This document shows positions 7,810 through 17,326 of a stretch of 43,419 nt of DNA, piece after piece (positions within the stretch are counted from its first letter, which is position 1; each line of letters starts with the position of its first letter). The stretch lies in the NCBI GenBank assembly GCA_013002535.1, contig JABDJK010000035.1, forward strand, positions 1 to 43,419, read 5' to 3'. This DNA comes from Hyphococcus sp. GTDB lineage: Bacteria > Pseudomonadota > Alphaproteobacteria > Caulobacterales > Parvularculaceae. The notes under the pieces are model-generated. The model did no database searches. It had not been told where the DNA came from and saw only the letters and a program-made list of their open reading frames with translations. Position numbers and translations under genes: made by a program.

Positions 7810-10800
7810 ATGGTGAGAAAAGGCGCGGCCATTGTTGCGGCCAGTGTATTGGGGGCGTTTGCCGCCGGTTTGTTTTTGGGGCGCGCAATTGCGCCGGATT
7901 CTGGCTCAACCAGTGACCCGAACAGCCAGCAGGTCGTCGCCGCCGATCCTCGCGGCGAACAGACCGGACCGCGGCGCGCTTTCCAACAGCGCCGCGCCGA
8001 TAATGCAGAGCGCCCCGCGCCCGACCCAGTTGACGGTTTCGCCTATCGCCGGTTGTCTCTCGATACGGGCGGCGATCTGCCCAAAGCTTGTTTTCAGTTT
8101 ACTGACGACCTCGACGACAGCGGCGAGACGAATTACGCCGACTTTATTCGCGTAACGCCGAACACCGGTTCTGCAGTTGAAGTGAACGGAACTAGCCTTT
8201 GTGTTGCGGGCCTCTCCTTCGACCAGGATTACAGCGCCACGCTGCGCGCAGGGCTGCCCAGCGATAGCGGCGATAAGCTGGAGACAAATGAAACCGTCAC
8301 TATCGCGTTCGGCGATAAGCCTGCTTATGTCGGCTTTGCCGGAGACGGCGTTATCTTGCCGCGCCTTGAGGCGGACGGCGTCGGAATCGAGACAGTCAAT
8401 GTCGAGAAAGTCGCGATAACCGTCTATCGCGTCGGTGATCGATCGCTTGCCCGCAAACAGATCGTCGCCGGTGAGACTTCCGGTGAAAACAGCTATTCCT
8501 ATGTTTGGGAAGGCGAGAACGGCGCCGATGTCGGCGTCAAGGTTTTTGAGGGCGAAATTGAAACGCCCGGCGACCGCAACGAGACGGCGACGACTGTGTT
8601 TGCCCTTGGCGCCGCTTTACCGGCGCTGAAACCTGGCGCCTATTTTGTACGTGTAAAGAATGTATCTGCCGGCGCCGATGAAAATCGCGCGGCGCAGGCC
8701 TGGCGCTGGATCATGTTCACCGACATGGCGCTGACGACTTATTCCGGCGCTGACGGCATGGACGTTTTTGTCCGGTCCATTTCAACGGCGCGTCCCATGG
8801 CCGGCGTTGAATTGACGCTTCTTGCAGCGAACAACGAAATTCTGGCGACGGCGATTGCAAACGCTGACGGCCGTGTCCGTTTTGAAGGGCCTGTTGTCAG
8901 CGGCGAATATCCGCTGACCCCCCGCATGATTATGGCCTATGGACCGCAAGAAGATTTTGCGGCCCTCGATCTAGATCGATCGCCGCTTGACCTCTCTGAT
9001 CGCGGCGTCGGAGGGCGCTCGGCCCCGCCGCAGCTCGACGGCTATGTATATCTCGACCGCGGCATCTATCGCCCCGGTGAAACGGTTCATGTTTCCGGAC
9101 TTATCCGTAATGCCGCCGGTAATGCAGTCTCGGACCGCCCGCTGACGCTGACCGTGCGGCGTCCGAATTACACTGTCGCCCATACTGAGCGCATTGAAGA
9201 ACTGCAGCATGGCGGTTTCACGGTTTCCTATGAAGTCCCGGATTCCGCCGCGCGCGGCATCTGGCGCGTGGAAGTCAAAGCCGATGGCCGCGACAACATC
9301 GTCGGCTCGACATCGATGTCGGTCGAGGATTTCGTTCCGCAACGCCTCGAAGTTAATATCAACACAGATGAGACATCGCCCATTCGTCCGGGTGACGCGC
9401 GCGCCATCGAGATTGAGAGCCGTTATCTCTACGGCGCGCCGGCGAGCGCCTTGCAGGTGGAGGCCGAGGCGCGCCTTCGGCTCGATCCCAATCCGTTTCC
9501 GGATTTTTCCGGGTATCGCTATGGACCCGTAAATGGCCGTTTTGACGAACGCTTTATCAAGCTCGCCAACACGACGACGGACGCCGAAGGCAAGGCGAAT
9601 GTATCGCTTGATGTTTCCGATGCTCCAAAAAATTTCGGCGCGCCCATGCGCGCTGACATTGTTGTCGGCGTTGTAGAACCAGGCGGCCGTGTTGTTCGCG
9701 AAAGCGCGCGCATCCCGGTTCGGCCGGACGATTACTATGTCGGTCTCAAACTCGCCGACGATAAATCGAGCTTCGCGCGTGATGAAAATGTTGAAATCGA
9801 TGCGGTCCTGATCGACTGGCGGGGTGAGGTCTCCGATGGCGAGTTGGAATGGACGCTGGTCGAGGAAGATTACTGGTTTGACTGGTATCGCGAGGATGGC
9901 CGATGGCGCTGGCGCCGATCTTATCGCGATATTCTGGTCGCGGAAGGACGTGGTAAAACCTCGACCGAAAAACTGGCGTCGCTTGTTTCGCAGCGGCTCG
10001 ATTATGGCTCTTATCGCTTGACGGTTCGTCGGGCAGGCGGCAAAGCGACCAGCGATATTCGTTTCTATGTCGGCTGGCGTTCCTACGCCGCAGGCGCGGA
10101 ATCGCCGGACCAGGCGGCGATGACGCTGCAGACTGAAAATATCGCGCCGGGCTCGCGCGCGCGGTTGTTCCTCAACCCGCCTTATGAAGGTGAGGCGTTG
10201 ATTACTGTCGCCACCGACCGTGTTCATCTTGTTCAGCGGATGAAAGTCGGCGCCAAAGGCCGCGAAGTCATCATCGATACGGACCCCGCCTGGGGTGCGG
10301 GTTTCTATGTAATGGCGACCATCGTGACGCCGCGCGATCCGGGCGACCGGCCTGTCCCGCGTCGCGCCATGGCGGTTTCCTATGTGCCGTTCGATATGTC
10401 GGCGCGCACGCTCGATGTCGATATCGAAGAACCGGATCTTTTCCGGCCGCGACAACAGCTTGATCTGCCTATCGCAGTCGCGGGCGTTGCGCCCGGTTCT
10501 GAGGTCATGATGACCGTGGCGGCTGTCGATGAAGGCATCTTGCGCCTGACCAAATTCAACTCACCCAACCCGGTTGATTATTATTACGGCAAGAAGAGCC
10601 TCGGCGTTTCGGTGCGTGATGATTATGGCCGCATGCTGGATGCAAATCTTGGCGCCGCCGCGCGTTTTGGCGGCGATCAGCTTGGCGGCGAGGGCCTCAC
10701 CGTTGTGCCAACGAAATCAGTTGCGCTCTTTACCGGGCCATTGACGGTTGGTGCTGACGGCAAAGTCAATGCGCCAATCGAGGTGCCGGACTTCAACGGT

Positions 10801-12762
10801 GAATTGCGGCTGATGGCTGTCGCCTGGTCCGAGACAAAAATTGGATCGGCATCTGAACCATTGACCGTGCGTGATTCTGTGCCGGCGGAACTTGCCCTGC
10901 CGCGCTTCCTGTCGCCGGGCGACAACGCAACCGCGACGCTGCTTCTCGATAATGTCGACGGCGCCGCCGGCGACTATGTGGTTTCCGTCGATGGCGACAA
11001 TCCGGTCGGCATCTCCGAGAGCCAGACCTTCACGCTGGCGCAAGGTGAAAAAACGACCCATGAATTCGTGCTCACGACTGGCGAAGTCGGCATTGGCGCC
11101 GTCAATCTCTCCGTCGAAGGGCCGGGTGGTTTCGCGGTCTCACGTTCCTATCCGATCCAGTCGCGCACGCCCTATTTCCCGGTAACAGAAGTGAGAACCG
11201 CGGCGCTTGATCCGGGCGAGACTTTTGCGGTGGACGACGCGATCCTTGCATCTTACGCACCGGGCTCCACAGATGTATCGGTGTCTTTCTCGCGCCTGCG
11301 CGGGGTGGAGCCGGGCCCGCTTCTTGATGCGCTCTATCGATATCCATACGGATGTTCGGAGCAGCTGACGAGTTCGGCGTTTCCGCTGCTTTTTGTTGAT
11401 GTGCTTGGCGGCGAGGTTGGTCGTGGTCCCGAACGGGCGGTGCGTCCGCGTGTTCAGAAAGCCGTCAATAAATTGCTGGATCGGCAGGGGCCGAACGGCG
11501 CCTTCGGTTTGTGGCGTGTCGGCGACCGCTATGCCAATCCGTGGCTTGGCGCCTACATCACCGACTTCATCTATCGGGCCAAAGCCGAAGGTTACGGCGT
11601 GCCTCAGGACGCGTTAAATCGCGCTTATGATTCCGTTGCGGAAATCGCGCGGGTCGATCGCTGGTACCCTGCGAATTATCAAACCCGCGTTTATGAAGAC
11701 GGCTCAAACGACACGCGCGAATATCTGCGCCGCCGGTCCGCCGCCTACGCGCTTTATGTTCTGGCGCGTTCGGGCCGTGTGAATATCTCTGATCTGCGCT
11801 ACTTTCATGATGCGTTGCTCGGTGAAACGCCGAGCCCGTTGGCCATGGCGCATATCGGCGCCGGTCTCGCCATGATGGGTGATCGTGCAAGAGCGAAGTC
11901 CGCTTTTGCGAAAGCACAAGCGTCAATCGGCTGGGACAATACCGGGGACTATTATCAGTCCGAATTGCGTGATGCGGCCGGCGTTCTGGCGCTCGCCGCC
12001 GAAGCGGGCATGACCGATCAGATCGAACCATTGACGGAGAAATTCCTCTCGCACATGGAAGACCCCAATCGCATGCATACGCAGGAAAAAGCGTTTGTGC
12101 TTCTTGCGGCGCAGGCGCTGTTGCGATCAGCCGGTGATGTTGAGCTTAGCGTTAACGGCGACGCTTTTGACGCGCCGACACCGGCGCCGTCCTTCGCCTT
12201 GTCCGAAGCCGATCTCAACAATGGCGCTGAATATCGCAATGATGGCGACGGCCGGATTTACCGATCATTGACGATTGCCGGGTCGCCATTGAATGCGCCG
12301 GAAGCAACAGCACAAGGCTTCACTATCTCCAAACGCATTGCCACCCGCGACGGCCGCCCGGCGAATTTATCGACCGTGCGTCAGAATGATCGCCTTGTCG
12401 TTGTCATCAGCGGCCGCGGTCAGGATGATAGACTGCATCCTGCAATTATTGCCGATCTGTTGCCGGCCGGTTTTGAGATTGAAGCGGTATTGACGCCGGG
12501 TGACGCCGGCGGTCGCAACAATAACGGTCCCTATAGCTGGATCGGACAATTATCGTTCCCCCGTGTATCCGAGGCGCGCGATGATCGCTTTGTCGCGGCC
12601 GTAGATGTCCGCGGGAAAGAGCGGTTCACACTCGCCTATCTCGTGCGCGCGGTAACGCCTGGCGATTATACGGCGCCTGGTGTCGTCATCGAGGATATGT
12701 ACCGGCCCGGCGTTTTCGCACGCTCTCCAGTTGGGCGGGTCACAATCGCGCCTGCGCGATAG
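7810..12762 (+). CDS. yfhM: Bacterial alpha-2-macroglobulin (thioester type)
   Basis: A 1650-residue periplasmic protease trap, almost the length of E. coli YfhM (about 1650). After a short N-terminal membrane anchor (residues about 7-28, without a lipobox Cys, unlike the E. coli lipoprotein) come many macroglobulin-like beta-domains. The conserved DRGIYRPGETVHVSGLIR is at about 416-433. The thioester motif Cys1182-Ser-Glu-Gln1185 sits in PYGCSEQLTSSAFP, followed by the alpha-helical thioester domain. A good ribosome binding site (GGAGGGAGAT) precedes the ATG. The stop codon overlaps the GTG start of pbpC by one base (TAGTG), so the two are cotranslated. The known model is that A2M traps invading proteases while PBP1C repairs the wall. 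Confidence 0.95.
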   Translation: MVRKGAAIVAASVLGAFAAGLFLGRAIAPDSGSTSDPNSQQVVAADPRGEQTGPRRAFQQRRADNAERPAPDPVDGFAYRRLSLDTGGDLPKACFQFTDDLDDSGETNYADFIRVTPNTGSAVEVNGTSLCVAGLSFDQDYSATLRAGLPSDSGDKLETNETVTIAFGDKPAYVGFAGDGVILPRLEADGVGIETVNVEKVAITVYRVGDRSLARKQIVAGETSGENSYSYVWEGENGADVGVKVFEGEIETPGDRNETATTVFALGAALPALKPGAYFVRVKNVSAGADENRAAQAWRWIMFTDMALTTYSGADGMDVFVRSISTARPMAGVELTLLAANNEILATAIANADGRVRFEGPVVSGEYPLTPRMIMAYGPQEDFAALDLDRSPLDLSDRGVGGRSAPPQLDGYVYLDRGIYRPGETVHVSGLIRNAAGNAVSDRPLTLTVRRPNYTVAHTERIEELQHGGFTVSYEVPDSAARGIWRVEVKADGRDNIVGSTSMSVEDFVPQRLEVNINTDETSPIRPGDARAIEIESRYLYGAPASALQVEAEARLRLDPNPFPDFSGYRYGPVNGRFDERFIKLANTTTDAEGKANVSLDVSDAPKNFGAPMRADIVVGVVEPGGRVVRESARIPVRPDDYYVGLKLADDKSSFARDENVEIDAVLIDWRGEVSDGELEWTLVEEDYWFDWYREDGRWRWRRSYRDILVAEGRGKTSTEKLASLVSQRLDYGSYRLTVRRAGGKATSDIRFYVGWRSYAAGAESPDQAAMTLQTENIAPGSRARLFLNPPYEGEALITVATDRVHLVQRMKVGAKGREVIIDTDPAWGAGFYVMATIVTPRDPGDRPVPRRAMAVSYVPFDMSARTLDVDIEEPDLFRPRQQLDLPIAVAGVAPGSEVMMTVAAVDEGILRLTKFNSPNPVDYYYGKKSLGVSVRDDYGRMLDANLGAAARFGGDQLGGEGLTVVPTKSVALFTGPLTVGADGKVNAPIEVPDFNGELRLMAVAWSETKIGSASEPLTVRDSVPAELALPRFLSPGDNATATLLLDNVDGAAGDYVVSVDGDNPVGISESQTFTLAQGEKTTHEFVLTTGEVGIGAVNLSVEGPGGFAVSRSYPIQSRTPYFPVTEVRTAALDPGETFAVDDAILASYAPGSTDVSVSFSRLRGVEPGPLLDALYRYPYGCSEQLTSSAFPLLFVDVLGGEVGRGPERAVRPRVQKAVNKLLDRQGPNGAFGLWRVGDRYANPWLGAYITDFIYRAKAEGYGVPQDALNRAYDSVAEIARVDRWYPANYQTRVYEDGSNDTREYLRRRSAAYALYVLARSGRVNISDLRYFHDALLGETPSPLAMAHIGAGLAMMGDRARAKSAFAKAQASIGWDNTGDYYQSELRDAAGVLALAAEAGMTDQIEPLTEKFLSHMEDPNRMHTQEKAFVLLAAQALLRSAGDVELSVNGDAFDAPTPAPSFALSEADLNNGAEYRNDGDGRIYRSLTIAGSPLNAPEATAQGFTISKRIATRDGRPANLSTVRQNDRLVVVISGRGQDDRLHPAIIADLLPAGFEIEAVLTPGDAGGRNNNGPYSWIGQLSFPRVSEARDDRFVAAVDVRGKERFTLAYLVRAVTPGDYTAPGVVIEDMYRPGVFARSPVGRVTIAPAR

Positions 12763-14798
12763 TGGACGTCCGTAGGCATAATTTAGTGATTAGCGCGGCG
12801 GCGATGATCGTCGCGCTCATTGCTCTTGATGTGCTGTTCCCGCCGCCCCTGTCGCGCGCCGATGATGTCTCTTCGATAGTTCTTGACCGCAACGGGCAGT
12901 GGCTTAACGCATTTACCACTGATGAAGGCCGTTGGCGCTTTAGCGTTGATCTTGATGACGTTGCCCCAGAATTTGTGGAGCGTCTGATCGCTGTTGAAGA
13001 CAAACGGTTTTATTCCCATCCGGGTGTAGATCTGTTGGCGGTCGGCCGCGCTGCCAAAGATGCCGCGAGCGCCGGCCGTTTCGTTTCCGGCGCCTCGACC
13101 ATAACCATGCAGACGGTGCGTTTGCTTGAACCGCGTCCGCGCACGCTGCCCTCGAAATTTATTGAGATGGTGCGCGCGTTTCAGATCGAACGGCGATTAT
13201 CAAAGCGCGAAATTCTAGAGCTTTACCTGACCCTCGCGCCCTATGGCGGCAATATAGAGGGCGTGCGCGCAGCGAGCCTTTTGTACTTCGATAAAGAACC
13301 GACGCATCTTACTGATGCAGAGCAAGCGCTGTTAATTGCGCTGCCCCAGGCGCCGGAAGCGCGACGGCCAGACCTTCGAGCCGGCGCCGCAAAAAGAGCC
13401 CGTGCGGCTATTCTTGAAAAGCTGATCAGCGATGAATTCGTTTCAGAGAAGCACGCCCGCGAGGCGACTGAAGACCAGCTGCCGAATTCCCGCGCAGCGT
13501 TGCCGCGGCACGGCTACCACGCTGCGGATTTTGTCGCGCGTCGCCATGGCGGCGGCGAAACAATCTCAACGCTGGACACGCAAATTCAGCTGCGCGCCGA
13601 GGAAATGCTTTCCGCCCATGTGGCGCAATTCGATGACAAGCCGACCGGCGCCCTCATGATCATCGATAATGAAACGCGCGAAGTGCGCGCTTCTGTTGGT
13701 TCATCGGGATTGGATGCAAAAGGCGGCTGGATTGATTTGACCGGCGCCGTTCGCTCCCCTGGTTCTACGCTAAAACCATTTATCTATGCGTTGGCTTTCG
13801 AAGATGGTCTCGCTAATGCCTCGACTTTGATCGACGACATGCCTCGATCTTTCGGTGATTACACCCCAGAGAATTTCGACAAGACATTCCGCGGCGAAGT
13901 GCAGGTGCGCGAGGCGTTGCAGCACTCGTTGAATTTGCCGGCGGTCGCGGCGCTGGATCGCATCGGCGTCAATCGGTTTTTCTCATCGTTGAAAATTGCA
14001 GGCATAGATTTGCGCACACCCAACCGCGCAGAAAAACGCGAAGGCCTGGCGCTCGCTCTTGGCGGCGCCGGCGTCACCATGCGCGAGATTGCCGCGCTTT
14101 ACGCCGCGCTCGGCGATGGCGGCGCCGTCAAACCTGTTGCATGGCGCGCCGGCGATAAAAACAAAGATGCGAAATTCCAGCTGGTGTCGGAGAATACAGC
14201 CAATCGCGTCAGCGCCATCCTCGCCGAAGCGCCGGCGCTTGCAGGCCGCGCCCCGGCAGAGCTTTCAAGCTCGGCGATGAAAGTCGCCTTCAAGACGGGC
14301 ACCTCTTACGGTTATCGCGACGCCTGGGCGGCCGGTCACGGCGGCGGCTACACGGTCGTGGTCTGGGTTGGTCATGCGTCTGGCGAAACACGGCCCGGCT
14401 GGACTGGGCGAAAAGCCGCGGCGCCTTTGCTCTTCGAAATTTTTGACATGCTGGAACAAAACGGCGCTGTCAAAGACAGTGAGATTAAAATACCCGTCGA
14501 AGAACCGGCGCTCGCCATGGCGCGACTTGACCGCGTCGACGATCATGCGCCGCCGCAGATTATTTTCCCGCGCGACGGCGTTGAATTATTCGCCGGCGGC
14601 GATCGCGGGTTTGCGCTGGCGGCGCGCGGCGGCGCCTCCGACTATCGCTGGTACGTTAATGGCGAGCCAGTCACACAATCAGCGACGGCCCGCCGAACAA
14701 TCTGGCGGCCATCGCGTGCAGGGTTTTACGAGGTGACGGTGGTCGATGCAGCAGGCGCCGCCTCGAAATCAAAAGTCCGGGTCGCATCGGTTCAATGA
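12762..14798 (+). CDS. pbpC: Penicillin-binding protein 1C, bifunctional glycosyltransferase/transpeptidase
   Basis: A 678-residue inner-membrane enzyme that polymerises and crosslinks peptidoglycan. One membrane anchor lies at 8-27. The GT51 transglycosylase has its catalytic Glu in VEDKRFYSHPG (Glu79), the GASTITMQ motif at 110-117 and a KREILELYL motif. The transpeptidase shows SxxK at Ser335-Lys338 (GSTLKPF), SxN at 389-391 (SLN) and KTGT at 511-514. A C-terminal Ig-like BiPBP_C domain covers about 590-678. The GTG start overlaps the stop of the A2M gene, which makes it the second gene of a two-gene operon. All active-site motifs are intact. Confidence 0.94.
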   Translation: MDVRRHNLVISAAAMIVALIALDVLFPPPLSRADDVSSIVLDRNGQWLNAFTTDEGRWRFSVDLDDVAPEFVERLIAVEDKRFYSHPGVDLLAVGRAAKDAASAGRFVSGASTITMQTVRLLEPRPRTLPSKFIEMVRAFQIERRLSKREILELYLTLAPYGGNIEGVRAASLLYFDKEPTHLTDAEQALLIALPQAPEARRPDLRAGAAKRARAAILEKLISDEFVSEKHAREATEDQLPNSRAALPRHGYHAADFVARRHGGGETISTLDTQIQLRAEEMLSAHVAQFDDKPTGALMIIDNETREVRASVGSSGLDAKGGWIDLTGAVRSPGSTLKPFIYALAFEDGLANASTLIDDMPRSFGDYTPENFDKTFRGEVQVREALQHSLNLPAVAALDRIGVNRFFSSLKIAGIDLRTPNRAEKREGLALALGGAGVTMREIAALYAALGDGGAVKPVAWRAGDKNKDAKFQLVSENTANRVSAILAEAPALAGRAPAELSSSAMKVAFKTGTSYGYRDAWAAGHGGGYTVVVWVGHASGETRPGWTGRKAAAPLLFEIFDMLEQNGAVKDSEIKIPVEEPALAMARLDRVDDHAPPQIIFPRDGVELFAGGDRGFALAARGGASDYRWYVNGEPVTQSATARRTIWRPSRAGFYEVTVVDAAGAASKSKVRVASVQ

Positions 14799-14980
14799 AC
14801 CGTCGTACGCGGCTCGCTGGCGAGATTAGCCTCTTGGCGACTGGCCCTGGGGCGCAGGATACACAAAAACAAATCGCAGTTTCAGCGGCGATGGCAAAAG
14901 GCCGGTTTTGAGTGGGCCGCACTTGCCGGACGGTGCGTTCGCGTCCGCGGATTTGCTGAATTGATCAACGGGCCGTCAAT

Positions 14981-15006
14981 CGATCTGGCGCATATGCGCC
15001 AGATCG
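14981..15006. repeat. Perfect 26-bp palindrome between convergent pbpC and carD
   Basis: The half-site CGATCTGGCGCAT is followed directly by its exact reverse complement, 13 + 13 bases. It lies in the 231-base gap between the ends of pbpC (plus) and carD (minus). As RNA it would fold with a tight loop from either strand. Neither side has a proper run of T, so it is at best a weak two-way terminator or a protein site. Nothing else is seen in this gap. Confidence 0.6.
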
Positions 15007-15029
15007 AAATTCTTGATTGAAGCTGGTAA

Positions 15030-16112
15030 CTAGGAAGCTTCTTTTTCGGCGGCTTCCTCTTCAGCCTTGGCGGCGGCTTTCGCCGCTGCTGCAGCCTTTT
15101 TGTTAAGCACAAATTCGATGTCTTCGATTGCTTTGCCGAGATCGACCTTTCGGACCGCTGCGACCTCGCGCGCCATACGGTCTAACGCCGCTTCAAAAAG
15201 CTGTCGTTCCGAATAGCTTTGCTCTGGTTGGTCGCTGGCGCGGAAAAGATCGCGGACAACTTCGGCGACGAGTTTGATTTCGCCGGAATTGATCTTCGCA
15301 TCATATTCCTGAGCGCGCCGGCTCCACATGGTGCGTTTAATCCGGGCGCGGCCTTTCAGAATATCAATCGAATTCTTAATGACTTTCTCGCTGGAAAGCT
15401 CGCGCATGCCGGCCATTTTCGCCTTGCCCGTAGGGACGCGAAGTTTCATTTTCTCTTGATCGAAATCGATCACAAACAATTCAATGCCAACGCCGGCGAC
15501 ATTTTGTTTTTCGAGGCCGACAATTTTTCCAACGCCATGGGCAGGATAAACGATCCGGTCATTGACTTTAAAGTCTTGCTTGGCATTCGACGCCGCTTCC
15601 GCATCTTCTGGAACCTTGGCGTCTGCTTGCGGTGTTTCTTTCGGCGGCAATTGGGTTGGAATCGGAATCGAAGCCGCGACCGTTTTCGTGCGCGGCGCCT
15701 GGCCAACATTCATATTCCGGCGCGCCTTTTTCTTATCAGCGAGCGCCTTTGCGACCTGCTTCGCCTTTTCTTTATCGATAACCACTTTTTTCTTGGCGGC
15801 CTTTTTCTTGGTCGCCTTTTTGGCCGCAGTTTTTTTCGCGGGCGCTTTTTTGGCCGCTTTCTTCTTGGCTGGGGCTTTTTTCTTAGTTGTCTTTTTCGCC
15901 GCCGCTTTCTTCACAGTTTTCTTAGAGACTTTTTTCTTTGTCGTTTTTTTAGCTGCCTTTTTGGCGGCAGTTTTTTTGGTCGGCTTTTTGGTTGTTTTCT
16001 TTGCCGCGGCCTTTTTCACAGCCTTCTTTTTGGCGGTCGCTTTCTTGGCAGCCTTTTTCTTCGCCGGCGCCTTCTTGGCAGCTTTCTTGGTGGTTTTTCT
16101 TTTCGTCGCCAT
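15030..16112 (-). CDS. carD: CarD/CdnL-type transcription regulator with long Lys/Ala-rich N-terminal tail
   Basis: A 360-residue protein. Residues 1 to about 110 are almost only Lys, Ala, Thr and Pro (repeats of the AAKKAPAKK and KKTTKK type), like the C-terminal tail of eukaryotic histone H1. A low-complexity linker runs to about 180. The CarD domain follows: the RNA-polymerase-interacting part begins FKVNDRIVYPAHGVGKIV (181-198), then a helical DNA-binding part containing RARIKRTMWSRRAQEYD. A short Ala/Glu/Lys tail ends it. CarD proteins bind the RNA polymerase beta subunit and stabilise open promoter complexes. Ordinary alphaproteobacterial members are about 170 residues, so the tail doubles the protein. 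The region 5' of the gene is a 337-base gap after fdxA, implying its own promoter. Confidence 0.9.
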   Translation of the reverse strand: MATKRKTTKKAAKKAPAKKKAAKKATAKKKAVKKAAAKKTTKKPTKKTAAKKAAKKTTKKKVSKKTVKKAAAKKTTKKKAPAKKKAAKKAPAKKTAAKKATKKKAAKKKVVIDKEKAKQVAKALADKKKARRNMNVGQAPRTKTVAASIPIPTQLPPKETPQADAKVPEDAEAASNAKQDFKVNDRIVYPAHGVGKIVGLEKQNVAGVGIELFVIDFDQEKMKLRVPTGKAKMAGMRELSSEKVIKNSIDILKGRARIKRTMWSRRAQEYDAKINSGEIKLVAEVVRDLFRASDQPEQSYSERQLFEAALDRMAREVAAVRKVDLGKAIEDIEFVLNKKAAAAAKAAAKAEEEAAEKEAS

Positions 16113-16449
16113 TGCTCGTTCAGTCTTCCAGGTTACCGCCGGCTGCGGTGCAGCCAGTCATTTGCAATTATTCGGATATGCCCGCCGGGATGCCGTCCAC
16201 GCTTTCAAACAATCGTTCGGCGTGTTTTGCTCCTCAAACGAGAGCAGTGACGCGTTTGACCGCCGCAGACTATTGGCGAGAATAATTGTTTAAAAACAGT
16301 GGGTTAATTTTATTTCCCGTTTCGCGATCAGGCCATTCTTTGTCGCGGATACATCCGATATTCAAATGGGATCATAGCATAAAATTTCAATCGTCGCCAC
16401 GGGAAACGGCGAGGCGAAATCACGCATGAAATGGCGCTAATGGAACCGG
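16113..16449. other. Non-coding gap holding the carD upstream region
   Basis: This 337-base stretch separates fdxA from carD, both on the minus strand. It is AT-richer than its flanks around 16280-16400 and should hold the 3' end of the fdxA transcript and the carD promoter. I could not find a convincing -35/-10 pair with normal spacing on the minus strand, nor a hairpin with a T-run, so neither is annotated. The plus-strand ORFs running into it are antisense to carD. Confidence 0.5.
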
Positions 16450-16788
16450 TTATGAGCCTTCGCCAGGCTTTTCGGAGAAATGGTTCTCCAACTTATTTTT
16501 TTCTTCAGCAAACTTGTCCGCGTCTGGCATCGGATCAAGCTTTTGTGTGATGTTCGGCCACTCGGCGGAATATTTGGTGTTGAGCTCCAGCCATTTTTCG
16601 GCTTCGTCTTCCGTGTCCGGCAAGATCGCTTCGGCGGGGCATTCGGGTTCGCAAACGCCGCAATCGATGCACTCGTCAGGATGAATGACGAGCATATTTT
16701 CGCCTTCGTAAAAACAATCGACCGGGCAAACCTCAACGCAGTCGGTATATTTACACTTGATGCAGGCTTCGGTCACCACATAAGTCAT
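16450..16788 (-). CDS. fdxA: FdxA-type seven-iron ferredoxin
   Basis: A 112-residue electron carrier. The cysteine pattern matches Azotobacter-type 7Fe ferredoxins: Cys9, Cys17 and Cys50 for a [3Fe-4S] cluster, and Cys21, Cys40, Cys43 and Cys46 for a [4Fe-4S] cluster ([21 protein letters not shown] and [11 protein letters not shown]). The C-terminal helical extension, about 55-112, is normal for this family. The gene is on the minus strand downstream of the TerB-like gene, with an 89-base gap, and upstream of carD. The helicase - S4 - fdxA - carD neighbourhood recurs in alphaproteobacteria (from memory). Confidence 0.95.
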   Translation of the reverse strand: MTYVVTEACIKCKYTDCVEVCPVDCFYEGENMLVIHPDECIDCGVCEPECPAEAILPDTEDEAEKWLELNTKYSAEWPNITQKLDPMPDADKFAEEKNKLENHFSEKPGEGS

Positions 16789-16877
16789 TGTCTTCAGGCT
16801 CCTGGCGGTATTCGTATTGCGTCTCTTTTACCGGCTAAACGCCGCGGTGCAAGCGGGGGCGGGGTTTGTGCGGGAAT

Positions 16878-17309
16878 TCAACCGGCTTCCACGCGCTGGC
16901 GAGCCTCGCCGCTTTCGCGGTCTGACACGTATATCAAGCCGCAAACGCGCCGGATCAGCGTTTCCTCGTAAGGATCGCGCTCGTCGTCGCTGAGGACAAT
17001 GCGCCACAGGGTTTCAATAAAGCGAACCTTTTCCGCCCGGCCCATTTCCTTGGCGACGCGGGTGAAGCGTTGAATATCGACGGCGTTCTTTTGCTCCTCG
17101 GCAGCCGCTTCTACGAGTGCGTCGGCGTCTGCTTCGATAATTGAGAAATTTTCTCGCAAAGCTTTTGAAATAATATTGCGTTCATTTTCATCGAAATGCT
17201 GGTCAGCAACGGCCGCCTCGATCATCAAGACGGCAACGGCGAGATGCAGCGGATCATGGGTTGGCGCGGCCTCGGTCTCTTTTGATTTCGAAAACAGTTT
17301 CTTGAACAT
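16878..17309 (-). CDS. TerB-like (tellurite-resistance-type) helical protein
   Basis: A 143-residue cytoplasmic protein. Residues about 20-135 match the TerB/DjlA-N helical fold: LHLAVAVLMIEAAVADQHFDENERNIISKALRENF is the usual first half, with the acidic DxxFDENE turn, and ETLWRIVLSDDERDPYEETLIRRVCGLIYVSD is the second. The first ten residues are basic. Function is not established for stand-alone members; they are often linked to metal or envelope stress. It lies 17 bases downstream of the S4-domain gene, within one minus-strand transcript. Confidence 0.85.
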   Translation of the reverse strand: MFKKLFSKSKETEAAPTHDPLHLAVAVLMIEAAVADQHFDENERNIISKALRENFSIIEADADALVEAAAEEQKNAVDIQRFTRVAKEMGRAEKVRFIETLWRIVLSDDERDPYEETLIRRVCGLIYVSDRESGEARQRVEAG

Positions 17310-17326
17310 CGTGAACTCTTTCTCGC

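Noticed and set aside
8971-10455. 494-residue ORF on the minus strand
   Set aside because: It lies wholly inside the A2M gene, has an Arg/Ile/Asp-rich composition and no motif; high-GC codon bias opens such shadow frames.
15219-16250. 343-residue Phe/Leu-rich ORF on the plus strand looking like a membrane protein
   Set aside because: It is antisense to the Lys/Ala tail of CarD; AAG and AAA codons read backwards give CTT and TTT, which fakes hydrophobic helices. The CarD domain on the other strand is certain.
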